Below, one piece after another: positions 33,444 to 42,102 of a stretch of 64,000 nt of DNA. Position 1 is the stretch's first letter; the number at the start of each line of letters is the position of its first letter. The stretch is from Xenococcus sp. PCC 7305 (GTDB lineage Bacteria > Cyanobacteriota > Cyanobacteriia > Cyanobacteriales > Xenococcaceae): positions 26,228 through 90,227 of the forward strand of contig NZ_ALVZ01000224.1 of assembly GCF_000332055.1 (NCBI RefSeq), given 5' to 3'. The notes beneath the pieces were generated by a model that was not told the DNA's origin, made no database searches, and was given only the letters and a program-made list of their open reading frames with translations. The position numbers and the translations under genes were made by a program.

Positions 33444-35165
33444 ATGAAAAATTTTAAATTTAAAACTCAGGCAGTTGCGATCGCAATGCTGGCGAGTATG
33501 TTCTCCATTAGTTCGACGGTTGCCGAAAGCGATGGCTATGAGATCTGGGGTTCTGACCAATCAAACTCGGTTTCTAATGTCGATTCACGGGGCGTGAGCG
33601 GTAGTTGGCTCTGGATCTGGGACAGCAAAGATGTTGAGACACAGCTTAAAGATGGGGAAGCGGCCGAACCTATAGGTTGTGATGGAAAGAACATTGCTGG
33701 AGAAGGGCCTTGCAATCTTTACGATGTTTTCCCTTCAACCCTAATGGAAAATAGTTCTAGTGGCCCCACTGGTAAGAGTCTAAGTGAACTGTCGGGATTT
33801 GGACGTCTCCATGGAATGTTGAGCGATCCCCAAAACCTCTATATGAACGTCAATATATTTGCCCCTGATGGTGGTTATATTGGGATTATCGATGGCGAAA
33901 CAAAAGAAGCAGTAGCTTTATTTAGGGTGACAGGAACCAATATTGGTCGTTCAGTGCATATGTCCTTCTGGAATAGTGATGGCAGTGCCTTATTAGTTGC
34001 CAATCTTCATGGAAAAGTGCTCGAACGTATTGACATCGAACGGGATGGCAATGGCAAAATCACCAGCGCCACGTTCAATCAGTCGGCATCCTTAGGAGTG
34101 GGCAAGGAAATGACGATTACCGATGAAGCAAAGGTTTATCTGGGGACCAATGGTCAGGGAAACCCTATGCTGGGAAATATCTCAGGTAGTTATGAAGAAG
34201 CTGATTTTGGCAACTTGACACCCAACGGTATCTGCAAAGAAAACGAATGCACTGATAATTCTAACGAGACACCTGCTGGTCGGGCGAATAACCTTATTAT
34301 CTGTCCGATTACTTCCAATAATGACCATGCTTATATTACCTTTGGTGGTGGTGGTCTTTTGATTGCAGATATTAAAACCACTCCGATGCAGATTATTGCC
34401 GAATATGATAACAAAACCATTAACGGTGCCGGCTGTGGTGGAGTTCAAGTTGGCAATGAAATGTGGTTAAATGCAGGAGTTTCTGCCTCTAAAGCAGGTG
34501 CTACTCAGTCAACCTTTACCATGTACAGCATTGACGATTCTCAGTTGGGCAAAACCGCCAATGCTCTCAACACGCCTAGTCCCACGGTGATTTTCAAGGA
34601 TTCGACGAATACGACAACCATTGGTAACGATGATGGCAACTCGAACGAGAATCTGACTGGACAGCTACCAGGTACCACTACTCGTCGTGATGCCCATGGT
34701 ATGGCACGCACTTTGTCTGGTTCCCATATCCATAATGTCGATCGCATCCAAAATAATGTCGAGGTTTTTGATACCAAGACCCTGACACGCACTACCTATG
34801 ACTTAACCTCGGCAGATGGTCAGGGTAACGGAGTGGGCCCCTGCGCTCAAGCTTCAGTTACAGATGACCCTAACCTGCCCCAAAATGATCCAGCGCCAGA
34901 TCTAATCGAGAACACCCCAGATGGAAAATATCTTGTAGTTGCCTTACGCGGGCCAATTCCTGTCTCCGTTGCCCATGCAGCCCAAGGCAGTTGCCCTGGT
35001 GTTGGCATTATCGAGCTTCTCGATGGCGGAGCCTCTGGACGTTTGGTGGGTGTGCTGCGAACTACAAATATTGTTGACAATTCGCCAATGAGCGCACCAG
35101 GAGGTCACGAATATACAGGGAGTGAACATAGTGACATACATGGTGCATCAGTGCGCAAAAAATAG
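33444..35165 (+). CDS. Large secreted beta-propeller-like protein, unknown
   Basis: A protein of about 573 residues. The ATG at 33444 has GGAGGGG just upstream; the frame opens at a GTG at 33429. A signal peptide (KNFKFKTQAVAIAMLASMFSISSTVA) ends near AES. The mature chain has WD/YncE-like strand repeats, for example RSVHMSFWNSDGSALLVANLHG, YITFGGGGLLIADI and DGKYLVVALRGPIPVS. Cys pairs (GCDGKN/GPCN, CKENEC, GAGCGG, GSCPG) suggest disulphides, and HGM/HGMA/HIHN motifs are possible metal ligands. It resembles secreted selenium-binding/methanethiol-oxidase-like proteins only in fold. The YeeE/YedE pair follows by 99 nt. Confidence 0.6.
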   Translation: MKNFKFKTQAVAIAMLASMFSISSTVAESDGYEIWGSDQSNSVSNVDSRGVSGSWLWIWDSKDVETQLKDGEAAEPIGCDGKNIAGEGPCNLYDVFPSTLMENSSSGPTGKSLSELSGFGRLHGMLSDPQNLYMNVNIFAPDGGYIGIIDGETKEAVALFRVTGTNIGRSVHMSFWNSDGSALLVANLHGKVLERIDIERDGNGKITSATFNQSASLGVGKEMTITDEAKVYLGTNGQGNPMLGNISGSYEEADFGNLTPNGICKENECTDNSNETPAGRANNLIICPITSNNDHAYITFGGGGLLIADIKTTPMQIIAEYDNKTINGAGCGGVQVGNEMWLNAGVSASKAGATQSTFTMYSIDDSQLGKTANALNTPSPTVIFKDSTNTTTIGNDDGNSNENLTGQLPGTTTRRDAHGMARTLSGSHIHNVDRIQNNVEVFDTKTLTRTTYDLTSADGQGNGVGPCAQASVTDDPNLPQNDPAPDLIENTPDGKYLVVALRGPIPVSVAHAAQGSCPGVGIIELLDGGASGRLVGVLRTTNIVDNSPMSAPGGHEYTGSEHSDIHGASVRKK

Positions 35166-35264
35166 AGATGGGTTGGTCTATGATGGTAAAACTTGCTCCA
35201 TGAATATCTTTCATGAGTGAGTTTTGGACCTTCAATTACTAAAATAATTTGCAATGTAATTGTG

Positions 35265-35687
35265 ATGACAGAGTTTAATTGGATAGTAGCTTTGACTGGT
35301 GGGATATTGATTGGCCTGAGTGCCACTGTTTTACTTGCTTTTACTGGTCGGATTGCGGGGATCAGTGGCATTGTCAATGGAGCAATTCGATTTAAACAGC
35401 CAGTTCCTTGGCGTTGGTTCTTTATTTTGGGGATGCTACTAGGTGGTTTATTTTATAAAACTGTCCTATTTCCTGAATTGGCAATGTCATCATCTTTGAC
35501 TCCCTGGCCAATGCTGCTGGGAGGTTTATTAGTTGGCTTTGGCACCAGAATGGGAAATGGTTGTACTAGTGGTCATGGAGTATGTGGTCTAGGTCGATTA
35601 TCTTTCCGCTCCTTGATTGCAGTTATCACTTTTATGGCTACAGCTATCATTACAGTCTGGATTACTCATCACTTATTAGGGTTATGA
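35265..35687 (+). CDS. YeeE/YedE-family sulphur transporter half, N-terminal type
   Basis: A 140-residue membrane protein with about four helices. The block GLSATVLLAFTGRIAGISGIV opens it, and GFGTRMGNGCTSGHGVCGLGRLSFRS carries the conserved Cys of the YeeE/YedE (DUF395) thiosulphate-uptake family. I take the ATG at 35265; the longer frame begins with non-membrane residues. Its stop overlaps the start of the next gene (ATGA), so the two halves are translated together. Full-length YeeE proteins are about 350 residues; here the family is split into two ORFs. Confidence 0.85.
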   Translation: MTEFNWIVALTGGILIGLSATVLLAFTGRIAGISGIVNGAIRFKQPVPWRWFFILGMLLGGLFYKTVLFPELAMSSSLTPWPMLLGGLLVGFGTRMGNGCTSGHGVCGLGRLSFRSLIAVITFMATAIITVWITHHLLGL

Positions 35688-36109
35688 AACAAAATTTGGT
35701 TGCCCTATTTTGCGGTCTGCTTTTTGGTTTGGGGTTAAGTCTCTCCCAGATGATTGATCGCGATCGCATTTTGGGGTTTTTAGACATTGCGGGGAATTGG
35801 GACTCGACCTTATTATTTGTCTTAGGTGGTGCGGTTGGCGTTACGGTGATAACTTTTCGTTTTGTTTTGCGTTTACGCCAGCCCATTGGGTCAGAAAAAT
35901 TTTATTTGCCAACTAATACCACTGTTGATCGAGCTCTAATTATCGGCGCTGCCATATTTGGGATCGGTTGGGGAATTGCTGGATACTGCCCCGGCCCGGC
36001 AATTACTGCCTTGGTGATCGATCCAGCCAATCCAGCTCTTTTTTTAGCGGCTCTGATTATCGGCTCTTTTCTTAGTGACAGGATAAGTCTGTTAGACAAG
36101 CATAAGTAG
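35684..36109 (+). CDS. YeeE/YedE-family partner (DUF6691 type), C-terminal type
   Basis: A 141-residue protein of four helices beginning MKQNLVALFCGLLFGLGLSLSQM, with FGIGWGIAGYCPGPAI as the second Cys-bearing signature. The conserved Cys pair, one in each ORF, should form the sulphur relay path of YeeE-type thiosulphate channels. ATG at 35684 overlaps the previous stop by 4 bp. The pair follows a secreted propeller-like protein, so the three may form a periplasmic sulphur-handling unit, by inference. Confidence 0.85.
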   Translation: MKQNLVALFCGLLFGLGLSLSQMIDRDRILGFLDIAGNWDSTLLFVLGGAVGVTVITFRFVLRLRQPIGSEKFYLPTNTTVDRALIIGAAIFGIGWGIAGYCPGPAITALVIDPANPALFLAALIIGSFLSDRISLLDKHK

Positions 36110-36134
36110 CTTTTATACTATTTTTAGTACAGCT

Positions 36135-37616
36135 TCAATACAACTGTGCACCTTTAACATTTGCTGTTTTTTGGGCGTTAGCTCTTTCCCCACAAGTGCG
36201 GGGAGTTGGGAACATTTTGCCAGGGTTAGCCAGTCCTTTGCTGTTGAAAGCATTGCGAATATAACCCATAGTTTCGAGATCAATTTCGTTGAACATATAG
36301 GGCATATAGCAATTTTTATCTGACCCAATACCATGTTCTCCCGAAAGACTGCCGCCCGATTCCACACATAATTTGAGGATTTCTCCTCCCAGCTCTTCTA
36401 CCTTGGCAAATTGCCCTGCTATTTTATTGTCATAAAGAATCAAAGGATGGAGGTTGCCATCCCCGGCGTGGAAGACATTTGCTATTTTAAAGCCATAGCG
36501 ATCGCCTAAGACATTAATTTGTTGCAACACCGAAGCCAACTTGGTGCGGGGAATCACCCCATCCTGGACAAAATAATCGGGACTAATATTTCCTGCGGCG
36601 GCAAAAGCTGATTTTCTGCCCTTCCAAAGTTTCATCCGCGTCGCTTCATCATTGGCCCAAGTAATATTCCTTGCCCCATTATCGCGACAAATTTGAGCGG
36701 CTTTATGTTTATTGGATTTTACTTCTACGGCCAACCCATCCAATTCAATTAGCAAGATAGCTGCTGCATCAGTAGGGTAACAACCAGTCTTGACAGTTTT
36801 TTCCACAGCATTAATCGTGAAATTATCCATAATTTCCATGCCTGCCGGGATAATTCCCGCACTAATAATTCCGGCCACTGCCGCCCCAGATTCTTCGATG
36901 CTGGGAAAATCTGCTAGTACGGTACAGACTGCTTCCGGTCGTTTCAGAATCTTGAGAGTGACTTCGGTCGCAATACCCAAAGTTCCTTCGGAACCCACAA
37001 AAACCCCCGTCAGATCATATCCCGGCATTTCGGGAACCATGCCCCCAACATCGATAATAGAGCCATCTGCTACTACTAGTTTTAGACCTAAAACATGATT
37101 GGTCGTGACCCCATATTTAAGACAGTGAACTCCCCCTGAATTCTCGGCGACATTACCCCCAATGGAACAGATAATCTGACTGGAAGGATCGGGAGCATAA
37201 TAAAATCCGGCACCACTGACGGTTTGAGTCACCCAATTGTTAATAATTCCTGGTTGTACAGTAATACGATGATTTTCCAGATCAATATCGAGAACCTGTT
37301 TCATCCTCGCTGTCACAATCAAAACACAATCTTCTATCGGTAGTGCTCCACCAGAAAGACCGGTTCCTGCGCCTCTAGCTACCCAGGGAATATCATTGTC
37401 GTGACAAATTTTGACTACTGCGGCCACTTCTTCTGTCGTGCGGGGCAAGACGGCAACTCCTGGGCGTTGACGATAGCTAGCTAAACCGTCACATTCATAG
37501 GTCAGTAATTCTTGTTTACGACGAACTACCCCATCTTTCCCAATGGCAGTTTCCAATTGCTTGATAATCGGTTGCAATTTATCGGTTTTAGGAGAGAGGA
37601 GGTTGCGAAGAATCAT
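36135..37616 (-). CDS. glcD: Glycolate dehydrogenase FAD subunit GlcD
   Basis: A 493-residue FAD-linked oxidase. Blocks are YECDGLASYRQRPGVAVLPRTTEEVAAVVKIC and ARGAGTGLSGGALPIEDCVLI (PCMH-type FAD binding), PDPSSQIICSIGGNVAENSGG and GSEGTLGIATEVTLKIL. The C-terminal catalytic part has HAGDGNLHPLILYD and SGEHGIGSDK. In cyanobacteria GlcD1 oxidises glycolate to glyoxylate in photorespiration. No GlcE/GlcF genes are adjacent. Full length. The start ATG at 37616 faces the ABC lipoprotein gene across 221 bp. Confidence 0.92.
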   Translation of the reverse strand: MILRNLLSPKTDKLQPIIKQLETAIGKDGVVRRKQELLTYECDGLASYRQRPGVAVLPRTTEEVAAVVKICHDNDIPWVARGAGTGLSGGALPIEDCVLIVTARMKQVLDIDLENHRITVQPGIINNWVTQTVSGAGFYYAPDPSSQIICSIGGNVAENSGGVHCLKYGVTTNHVLGLKLVVADGSIIDVGGMVPEMPGYDLTGVFVGSEGTLGIATEVTLKILKRPEAVCTVLADFPSIEESGAAVAGIISAGIIPAGMEIMDNFTINAVEKTVKTGCYPTDAAAILLIELDGLAVEVKSNKHKAAQICRDNGARNITWANDEATRMKLWKGRKSAFAAAGNISPDYFVQDGVIPRTKLASVLQQINVLGDRYGFKIANVFHAGDGNLHPLILYDNKIAGQFAKVEELGGEILKLCVESGGSLSGEHGIGSDKNCYMPYMFNEIDLETMGYIRNAFNSKGLANPGKMFPTPRTCGERANAQKTANVKGAQLY

Positions 37617-37837
37617 TTACTTATTAGTAGAGGTTGCCTTCTTCGATTCTACAATTTTTATTGATATTTCTTTTGCTCCTCAGTTATTTTCTGAAATTCA
37701 AGGCTCTAAGAAGTAACAATAAGTAATACTTTACGACTGTATTATGGACATTACTAGTAAATAGCGAATAGCCTTGAATGATTGTAAATCTATAGACATT
37801 AGATAGGGTTATTCTATCGAATGAGCCAATCAACTTC

Positions 37838-39142
37838 ATGAGGTTTTTGCTTTCATTCCTTGATCTCAAACAATGTAATTTTTTACGATCTCGTAAGATT
37901 TTTTTTAAGGCGAGACTGCTAACGGCTTGGTACTTACTAGCATCAGCTTGTCTCCTCACTGGCTGTCGGGGCAATGCCTCTTCATCCACCCCTGGTGTTA
38001 CCCCAAATACGATTCGCTTAGGTTCGGTATTAGTGCTTCAGGGACAAGATGAAGCCCTTGGCAATGGGATGCGTCTGGGACTCGAATCTGCTCTGGTGGG
38101 GGAAAAAGTGCAGGGGCGATCGCTAGAAATTACCTTCAAAAATGATTATTACGAACCAGCTAGTGCTCGCAAAGCAACGGAAGAATTACTCGAAGCCCAA
38201 GATATTTTTATTGCCCTCGGCAATGTCGGCACACCAACTGCCCAGGTAACACTACCAATTTTGGCACAGCAAAATATTCCTGCTGTGGGTTTTTTTACTG
38301 GGGCCAAACTATTACGAGAAGATGCAAGAGGGCCTATTGTAAATTATCGAGCTGGCTATGGTCAGGAAATCGCGGCTGTTGTCGAAATGGCGATCGCCGC
38401 AGGTGTGACTCCTGCTGAAATTTGTGCCTATGTCCAAAACGATGGTTACGGACTCGATGCCCTCGAAAATCTCAAGCAAATTCTGACCAAGCTCGGAGCC
38501 AGTCAGGATATTATCAAGCGCTACGAAAAGATTTTGTCAAGTAATGGCGATCGCAATAACCTGGGGCCTGTTGGGGTTTACACTCGCAATACTCCCTATA
38601 GCAGGCCAGGATATGACTCCTTAAAAAAATGGGAATCTGAGGGTGGAGTCGATTGTAAACTTGTAATAACCGCAGCTACTTATCGCAATTTGTCTTACTT
38701 TGTGGGAATGGCTCGCTCCGAAGGTGAAAATTGGCTGATTTCTGCTCTTTCATTTACCGGTGCCGATGAACTGCGCTGGGATCTCGAAGAATATAATTTA
38801 CTCGATGGTGTGATCTTAACTCAAGTTGTTCCCTTATTAAGCGCCAACTTACCCATTGTTGAGGAGGCCAAAACTGCCCTCAAAGAAGAGTTTGGGGTGA
38901 TTTCTTTAGAAGGTTATGTCCTAGGCAAAATGCTCCTGAAAATTATGAGAAATGTTCCTGGAGAAATAACCCGTGAAAATTTTCTCGCTGAGGTGTCCCA
39001 GTCAAAATTCGATCTGGGAGGAATTACCATTGACTTCACCGACGGAGATAACCAGGGATCTGATCTAGTGATCGTCTGCAAACTCACATCGGAAGGATTT
39101 TCTGCCATGAGTCTCGCCGATTTTACCTCCATTCTCCAGTAA
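37838..39142 (+). CDS. Leucine-binding-type ABC substrate-binding lipoprotein
   Basis: A 434-residue protein. A lipobox (LLTGC, Cys43) follows a hydrophobic stretch, so it is a membrane-anchored lipoprotein. The mature part is a type I periplasmic-binding protein of the branched-chain amino-acid/urea kind (Peripla_BP_6): TIRLGSVLVLQGQDEALGNGMRLGLESA near residue 57, VGTPTAQVTLPILAQQNIPAVGF, then GYGLDAL and the ligand lobe. No permease or ATPase genes are nearby. The only gene downstream (15 nt) encodes a pentapeptide/PBP1 chimera, so the lipoprotein may serve that protein rather than an ABC importer, by inference. Confidence 0.85.
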   Translation: MRFLLSFLDLKQCNFLRSRKIFFKARLLTAWYLLASACLLTGCRGNASSSTPGVTPNTIRLGSVLVLQGQDEALGNGMRLGLESALVGEKVQGRSLEITFKNDYYEPASARKATEELLEAQDIFIALGNVGTPTAQVTLPILAQQNIPAVGFFTGAKLLREDARGPIVNYRAGYGQEIAAVVEMAIAAGVTPAEICAYVQNDGYGLDALENLKQILTKLGASQDIIKRYEKILSSNGDRNNLGPVGVYTRNTPYSRPGYDSLKKWESEGGVDCKLVITAATYRNLSYFVGMARSEGENWLISALSFTGADELRWDLEEYNLLDGVILTQVVPLLSANLPIVEEAKTALKEEFGVISLEGYVLGKMLLKIMRNVPGEITRENFLAEVSQSKFDLGGITIDFTDGDNQGSDLVIVCKLTSEGFSAMSLADFTSILQ

Positions 39143-39157
39143 TTTACCGATTCGCCT

Positions 39158-41284
39158 ATGACCTCTCCATCTAAGTCCTCTGACCAATCTGAGCATTTTG
39201 AAAGTTCTTCTCGGAATATGGAGCAACTATTCCAGAGCTTTGAGATAATTGCCGCTTTAGCAGAAGAAGAAGTCCGCCAGCAGAAAATTCGCGAGGCTTC
39301 TGTGGCATTTAAACTATCTGAGACCTCTTATCAGAAACAGTTGCAGAATTATCTTCGCAGTAAAGCAGATCTCACTGCGGAAGAAACCGTGTCTGCTCCT
39401 CCAGCGTCGGTATCTCCTTTGCTAAAGCCAGTTTCTCTTTTAGATGCTAAGGTCTCAGATTTTGTAGATTCACTCAAAGAAGTTTCCCTGGTAAAATTAG
39501 CAACTGTTTTGGGTGAAAGTGCGCTGCTATTTGCCATGGTGTCTTACATTGTGACTATACCCATACGTCAACAACAAAGAGTTCAGAAAGCTCGGGAAAT
39601 TCTCCTCCAATCTAGCGATCGAGAATATGACGACTCACGGATTACGGCTCTTAATGCCCTTGATGCTCAATGTGCAGGAAATCCCGGCTTGGTTGCACCC
39701 AATGCCCATTTAGCCAACCTAGAAATTCTCGGCTGTCATCGCTGGTCTCTTCGCAATCTATTTAATCAAGATTCTTTCCGTTCTTGGGAACCGATGGATC
39801 TATCTTATTCTGTTTTAACAGGAGCCAATCTTAGTAACGCTCAGCTATCTGGCGCTAATCTTGAAGGTAGTGATCTGCGGGGCATAAATTTAAATAAGGC
39901 AAATCTCAGCGGCGTTAACCTTCGAGGAGCTAACCTTACAGATGCGGATTTGTCTCGGGCGAATCTCGTCAATGCAGATTTAGAAGGTGCTGTCTTAGAT
40001 AACGCTAATCTCTATGGTGTTACAGCATCCCAAGCAAACTTTGCCAAGACAAGTTTAGTCAATGCCAAAGCTCTCTGGAGTCATTTTGAAGGAGCCAATT
40101 TTTATCGAGCAAGTCTGAAAAAAGCTAATTTTAATCGAGCAAGTCTGAATAATGCGGATTTTTATAAGGTCAATCTTGAAGATGCCTCCCTACGTTTTAC
40201 AGACTTGCAGGGTCGTACGAGGTTTCTGGGGGCCCAGTTGGGAGGTGCTGATTTTTGGGGAGCGCAATGGGAGAATATCTTTCAAATTAAGCGAGGTCAA
40301 GACTGGCAATCAACGATATTAGCTCCTAAATGGGAGAAAAAAGTAACCTTGGGAATGCTAGCCGCATTACGCATTGGTTTAATTAAGCCTCGGGAAAAGA
40401 GTAGCTTATTTAAAGCTTATGAGCTGGGGATGCGTCGAGCTGCCAATCGACGAGTCGATATTTGGGGCTTTGATTCTCAAGAAGGTGTTGCGGGGGAAGC
40501 GGCAACTATTGACCAGATGATTGAGCTAGGAATGGATGCGGTGATCCTTCGTCCCAATGATCCGGTCGGTTCTTTGCCTGCTCTTAAAAAAGCCAGCGAA
40601 GCTGGGCTGGTAATTATCACTGTTGACTCTTGTCTAGAGCGAGAAGTAGCAGAAGATGTGGCGATCGCCTGTTTTGATACAGATAGTGAAAAGATGGGCT
40701 ATGATTCTGGCATCTATTTGACTAAATGGGTGCAAAAGAATATCGTCCCTCGGCAAACTTCCAAAGCAGAACCAATTCATATCGCACTAGTAGATGGGGC
40801 TGTTTATGATCGCAACTATCCCTATCTTCAGGGGATTTTAGCCGCCATAGATAAATCCGGTTTATCCTGGAAAACCCTAGCTTCAGTGGGGGTCACAGAT
40901 CACTATGATACGGACAAGGTCATAGAGATTTTGGAGGCCTATCCCGACATCCAAATTTTGTGGGGAGGCTCTAATCTAGCAACCAGAGTGGCAGTTGAAG
41001 CAGTAGAAATACTTGGTCTTGAGGAGGAAGTTGCCGTATTTGGCATTCTCGATCTTTCCCGAGAACAGGCGGAGCGGCTGTTGGATTCAAGCAACCCCCT
41101 CCAGTCGATTATTGATCAATCGGGAGTTCAGACGGGCAAACAGGCCACGGAAAGAGCGATCGCTGTTTTACGTGGAGAAATAGCCGGTGAGGTCTACGAG
41201 GAACATATAGTTGAACATAGGCTGCTTACTCAGGATGATACAGAACAGGTACGGCAACTTCTGAATGAAGCTGGTAGCCTTTAA
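39158..41284 (+). CDS. Membrane-tethered pentapeptide-repeat / sugar-type PBP1 chimera
   Basis: A 708-residue protein. Residues 1-112 are charged and mostly soluble. Residues 113-136 (KLATVLGESALLFAMVSYIVTIPI) form one membrane helix, with RQQQRVQKAR just after it. Residues about 213-375 are A(N/D)LxxAxL pentapeptide repeats (about 30 units) forming a right-handed beta-helix. Residues about 395-708 match a RbsB/TorT-like type I periplasmic-binding protein (DAVILRPNDPVGSLPAL, GGSNLATRVAVEAVEIL). The positive-inside rule puts this binding domain in the cytoplasm, which is unusual. It is cotranscribed with the ABC-type lipoprotein (15 nt). The combination is not a family I know. Confidence 0.85.
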   Translation: MTSPSKSSDQSEHFESSSRNMEQLFQSFEIIAALAEEEVRQQKIREASVAFKLSETSYQKQLQNYLRSKADLTAEETVSAPPASVSPLLKPVSLLDAKVSDFVDSLKEVSLVKLATVLGESALLFAMVSYIVTIPIRQQQRVQKAREILLQSSDREYDDSRITALNALDAQCAGNPGLVAPNAHLANLEILGCHRWSLRNLFNQDSFRSWEPMDLSYSVLTGANLSNAQLSGANLEGSDLRGINLNKANLSGVNLRGANLTDADLSRANLVNADLEGAVLDNANLYGVTASQANFAKTSLVNAKALWSHFEGANFYRASLKKANFNRASLNNADFYKVNLEDASLRFTDLQGRTRFLGAQLGGADFWGAQWENIFQIKRGQDWQSTILAPKWEKKVTLGMLAALRIGLIKPREKSSLFKAYELGMRRAANRRVDIWGFDSQEGVAGEAATIDQMIELGMDAVILRPNDPVGSLPALKKASEAGLVIITVDSCLEREVAEDVAIACFDTDSEKMGYDSGIYLTKWVQKNIVPRQTSKAEPIHIALVDGAVYDRNYPYLQGILAAIDKSGLSWKTLASVGVTDHYDTDKVIEILEAYPDIQILWGGSNLATRVAVEAVEILGLEEEVAVFGILDLSREQAERLLDSSNPLQSIIDQSGVQTGKQATERAIAVLRGEIAGEVYEEHIVEHRLLTQDDTEQVRQLLNEAGSL

Positions 41285-41359
41285 ATTAAAAGTATTAATA
41301 AAATGCAAAGCATCAACCCATTTGCTATACTAAAACGAGATTAGAAAAAAATACTATAG

Positions 41360-41614
41360 ATGGAACAAATCACCCTCGATCAATTTGGTTGTGTCGAAAT
41401 TCCTGAAAAAATACGTCAACAATTGGGGATTAACCATGAAACCAAGTTGTCCTTAAAAGTGGAGAATGGTCAACTTATTATTAAGCCCTTAAAATCAGAA
41501 CTAGAAACCTACTATGAAGATGGAATACTAGTCTTCAAAGCTGAACCAATAGGCAATGCAACAACAATCATTGATGAGTTAAGAACAGAAAGAACTAACG
41601 AATTAACATCGTGA
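41360..41614 (+). CDS. AbrB/MazE-type antitoxin (VapB-like)
   Basis: An 84-residue protein with the swapped-hairpin SpoVT-AbrB DNA-binding motif at residues 1-50 (MEQITLDQFGCVEIPEKIRQQLGI and KVENGQLIIKPL). The C-terminal part (about 50-84) is the toxin-binding tail. It precedes a PIN-domain toxin with a 4-bp overlap, the standard type II TA layout. Antitoxin autoregulation of the operon is expected from the family. Confidence 0.85.
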   Translation: MEQITLDQFGCVEIPEKIRQQLGINHETKLSLKVENGQLIIKPLKSELETYYEDGILVFKAEPIGNATTIIDELRTERTNELTS

Positions 41615-42048
41615 TAAAGACTTTATTTGATACGAGTGTTTTAGTCGCTGCACTATGGACTAATCACCCCAAACATTCAGCTTGTCTTTCACTATTGAAA
41701 AAAGTTAAATCTGGAAATCTTAAGGGAATAATTTGCACTCACACTTTAGCAGAGCTCTATTCCGTTTTGACACGCCTTCCTCTAAAAACTACTGTTTCGC
41801 CCCAACTTGCACAACAATTAATAAGAGAAAATTTGGCAGAATTTGAAGTGATTTCTCTCTCTGCTGAAGATTATCAAACTGTCATTAATAAAATGGTAAC
41901 TTTGAATTTAACAGGAGGAGCGATTTATGATGCTTTGATCACTCAAGTTGTTTTTAAAGCAGAGATAGATCAGTTATTCACTTTAAATCCTAAACATTTC
42001 ATGCGTCTTGGAGAAGAAATATCACAATTAGTGAAAGTCCCAACATAA
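41611..42048 (+). CDS. PIN-domain toxin (VapC-like)
   Basis: A 145-residue PIN-domain endoribonuclease. The acidic site is Asp7 (FDTSVLVAALW), Glu48 (THTLAELYSVLTR) and Asp107 (GGAIYDALI). The fourth position is Asn126 (FTLNPKHF), a common replacement in the family. Starts at GTG, overlapping the antitoxin stop (GTGA). VapC-type toxins cleave tRNA or rRNA; the exact target is unknown. It lies just downstream of the pentapeptide/PBP chimera. Confidence 0.9.
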   Translation: MIKTLFDTSVLVAALWTNHPKHSACLSLLKKVKSGNLKGIICTHTLAELYSVLTRLPLKTTVSPQLAQQLIRENLAEFEVISLSAEDYQTVINKMVTLNLTGGAIYDALITQVVFKAEIDQLFTLNPKHFMRLGEEISQLVKVPT

Positions 42049-42102
42049 AATTAAATTGATTAAGCTGGTAGCTTGTAGTTGTTATCCGTTCAACAATGAA
42101 AG

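Noticed and set aside
36790..37098. 102-codon plus-strand ORF within glcD
   Set aside because: Shadow of glcD; Ser/Pro/Thr-rich composition typical of an antisense frame.
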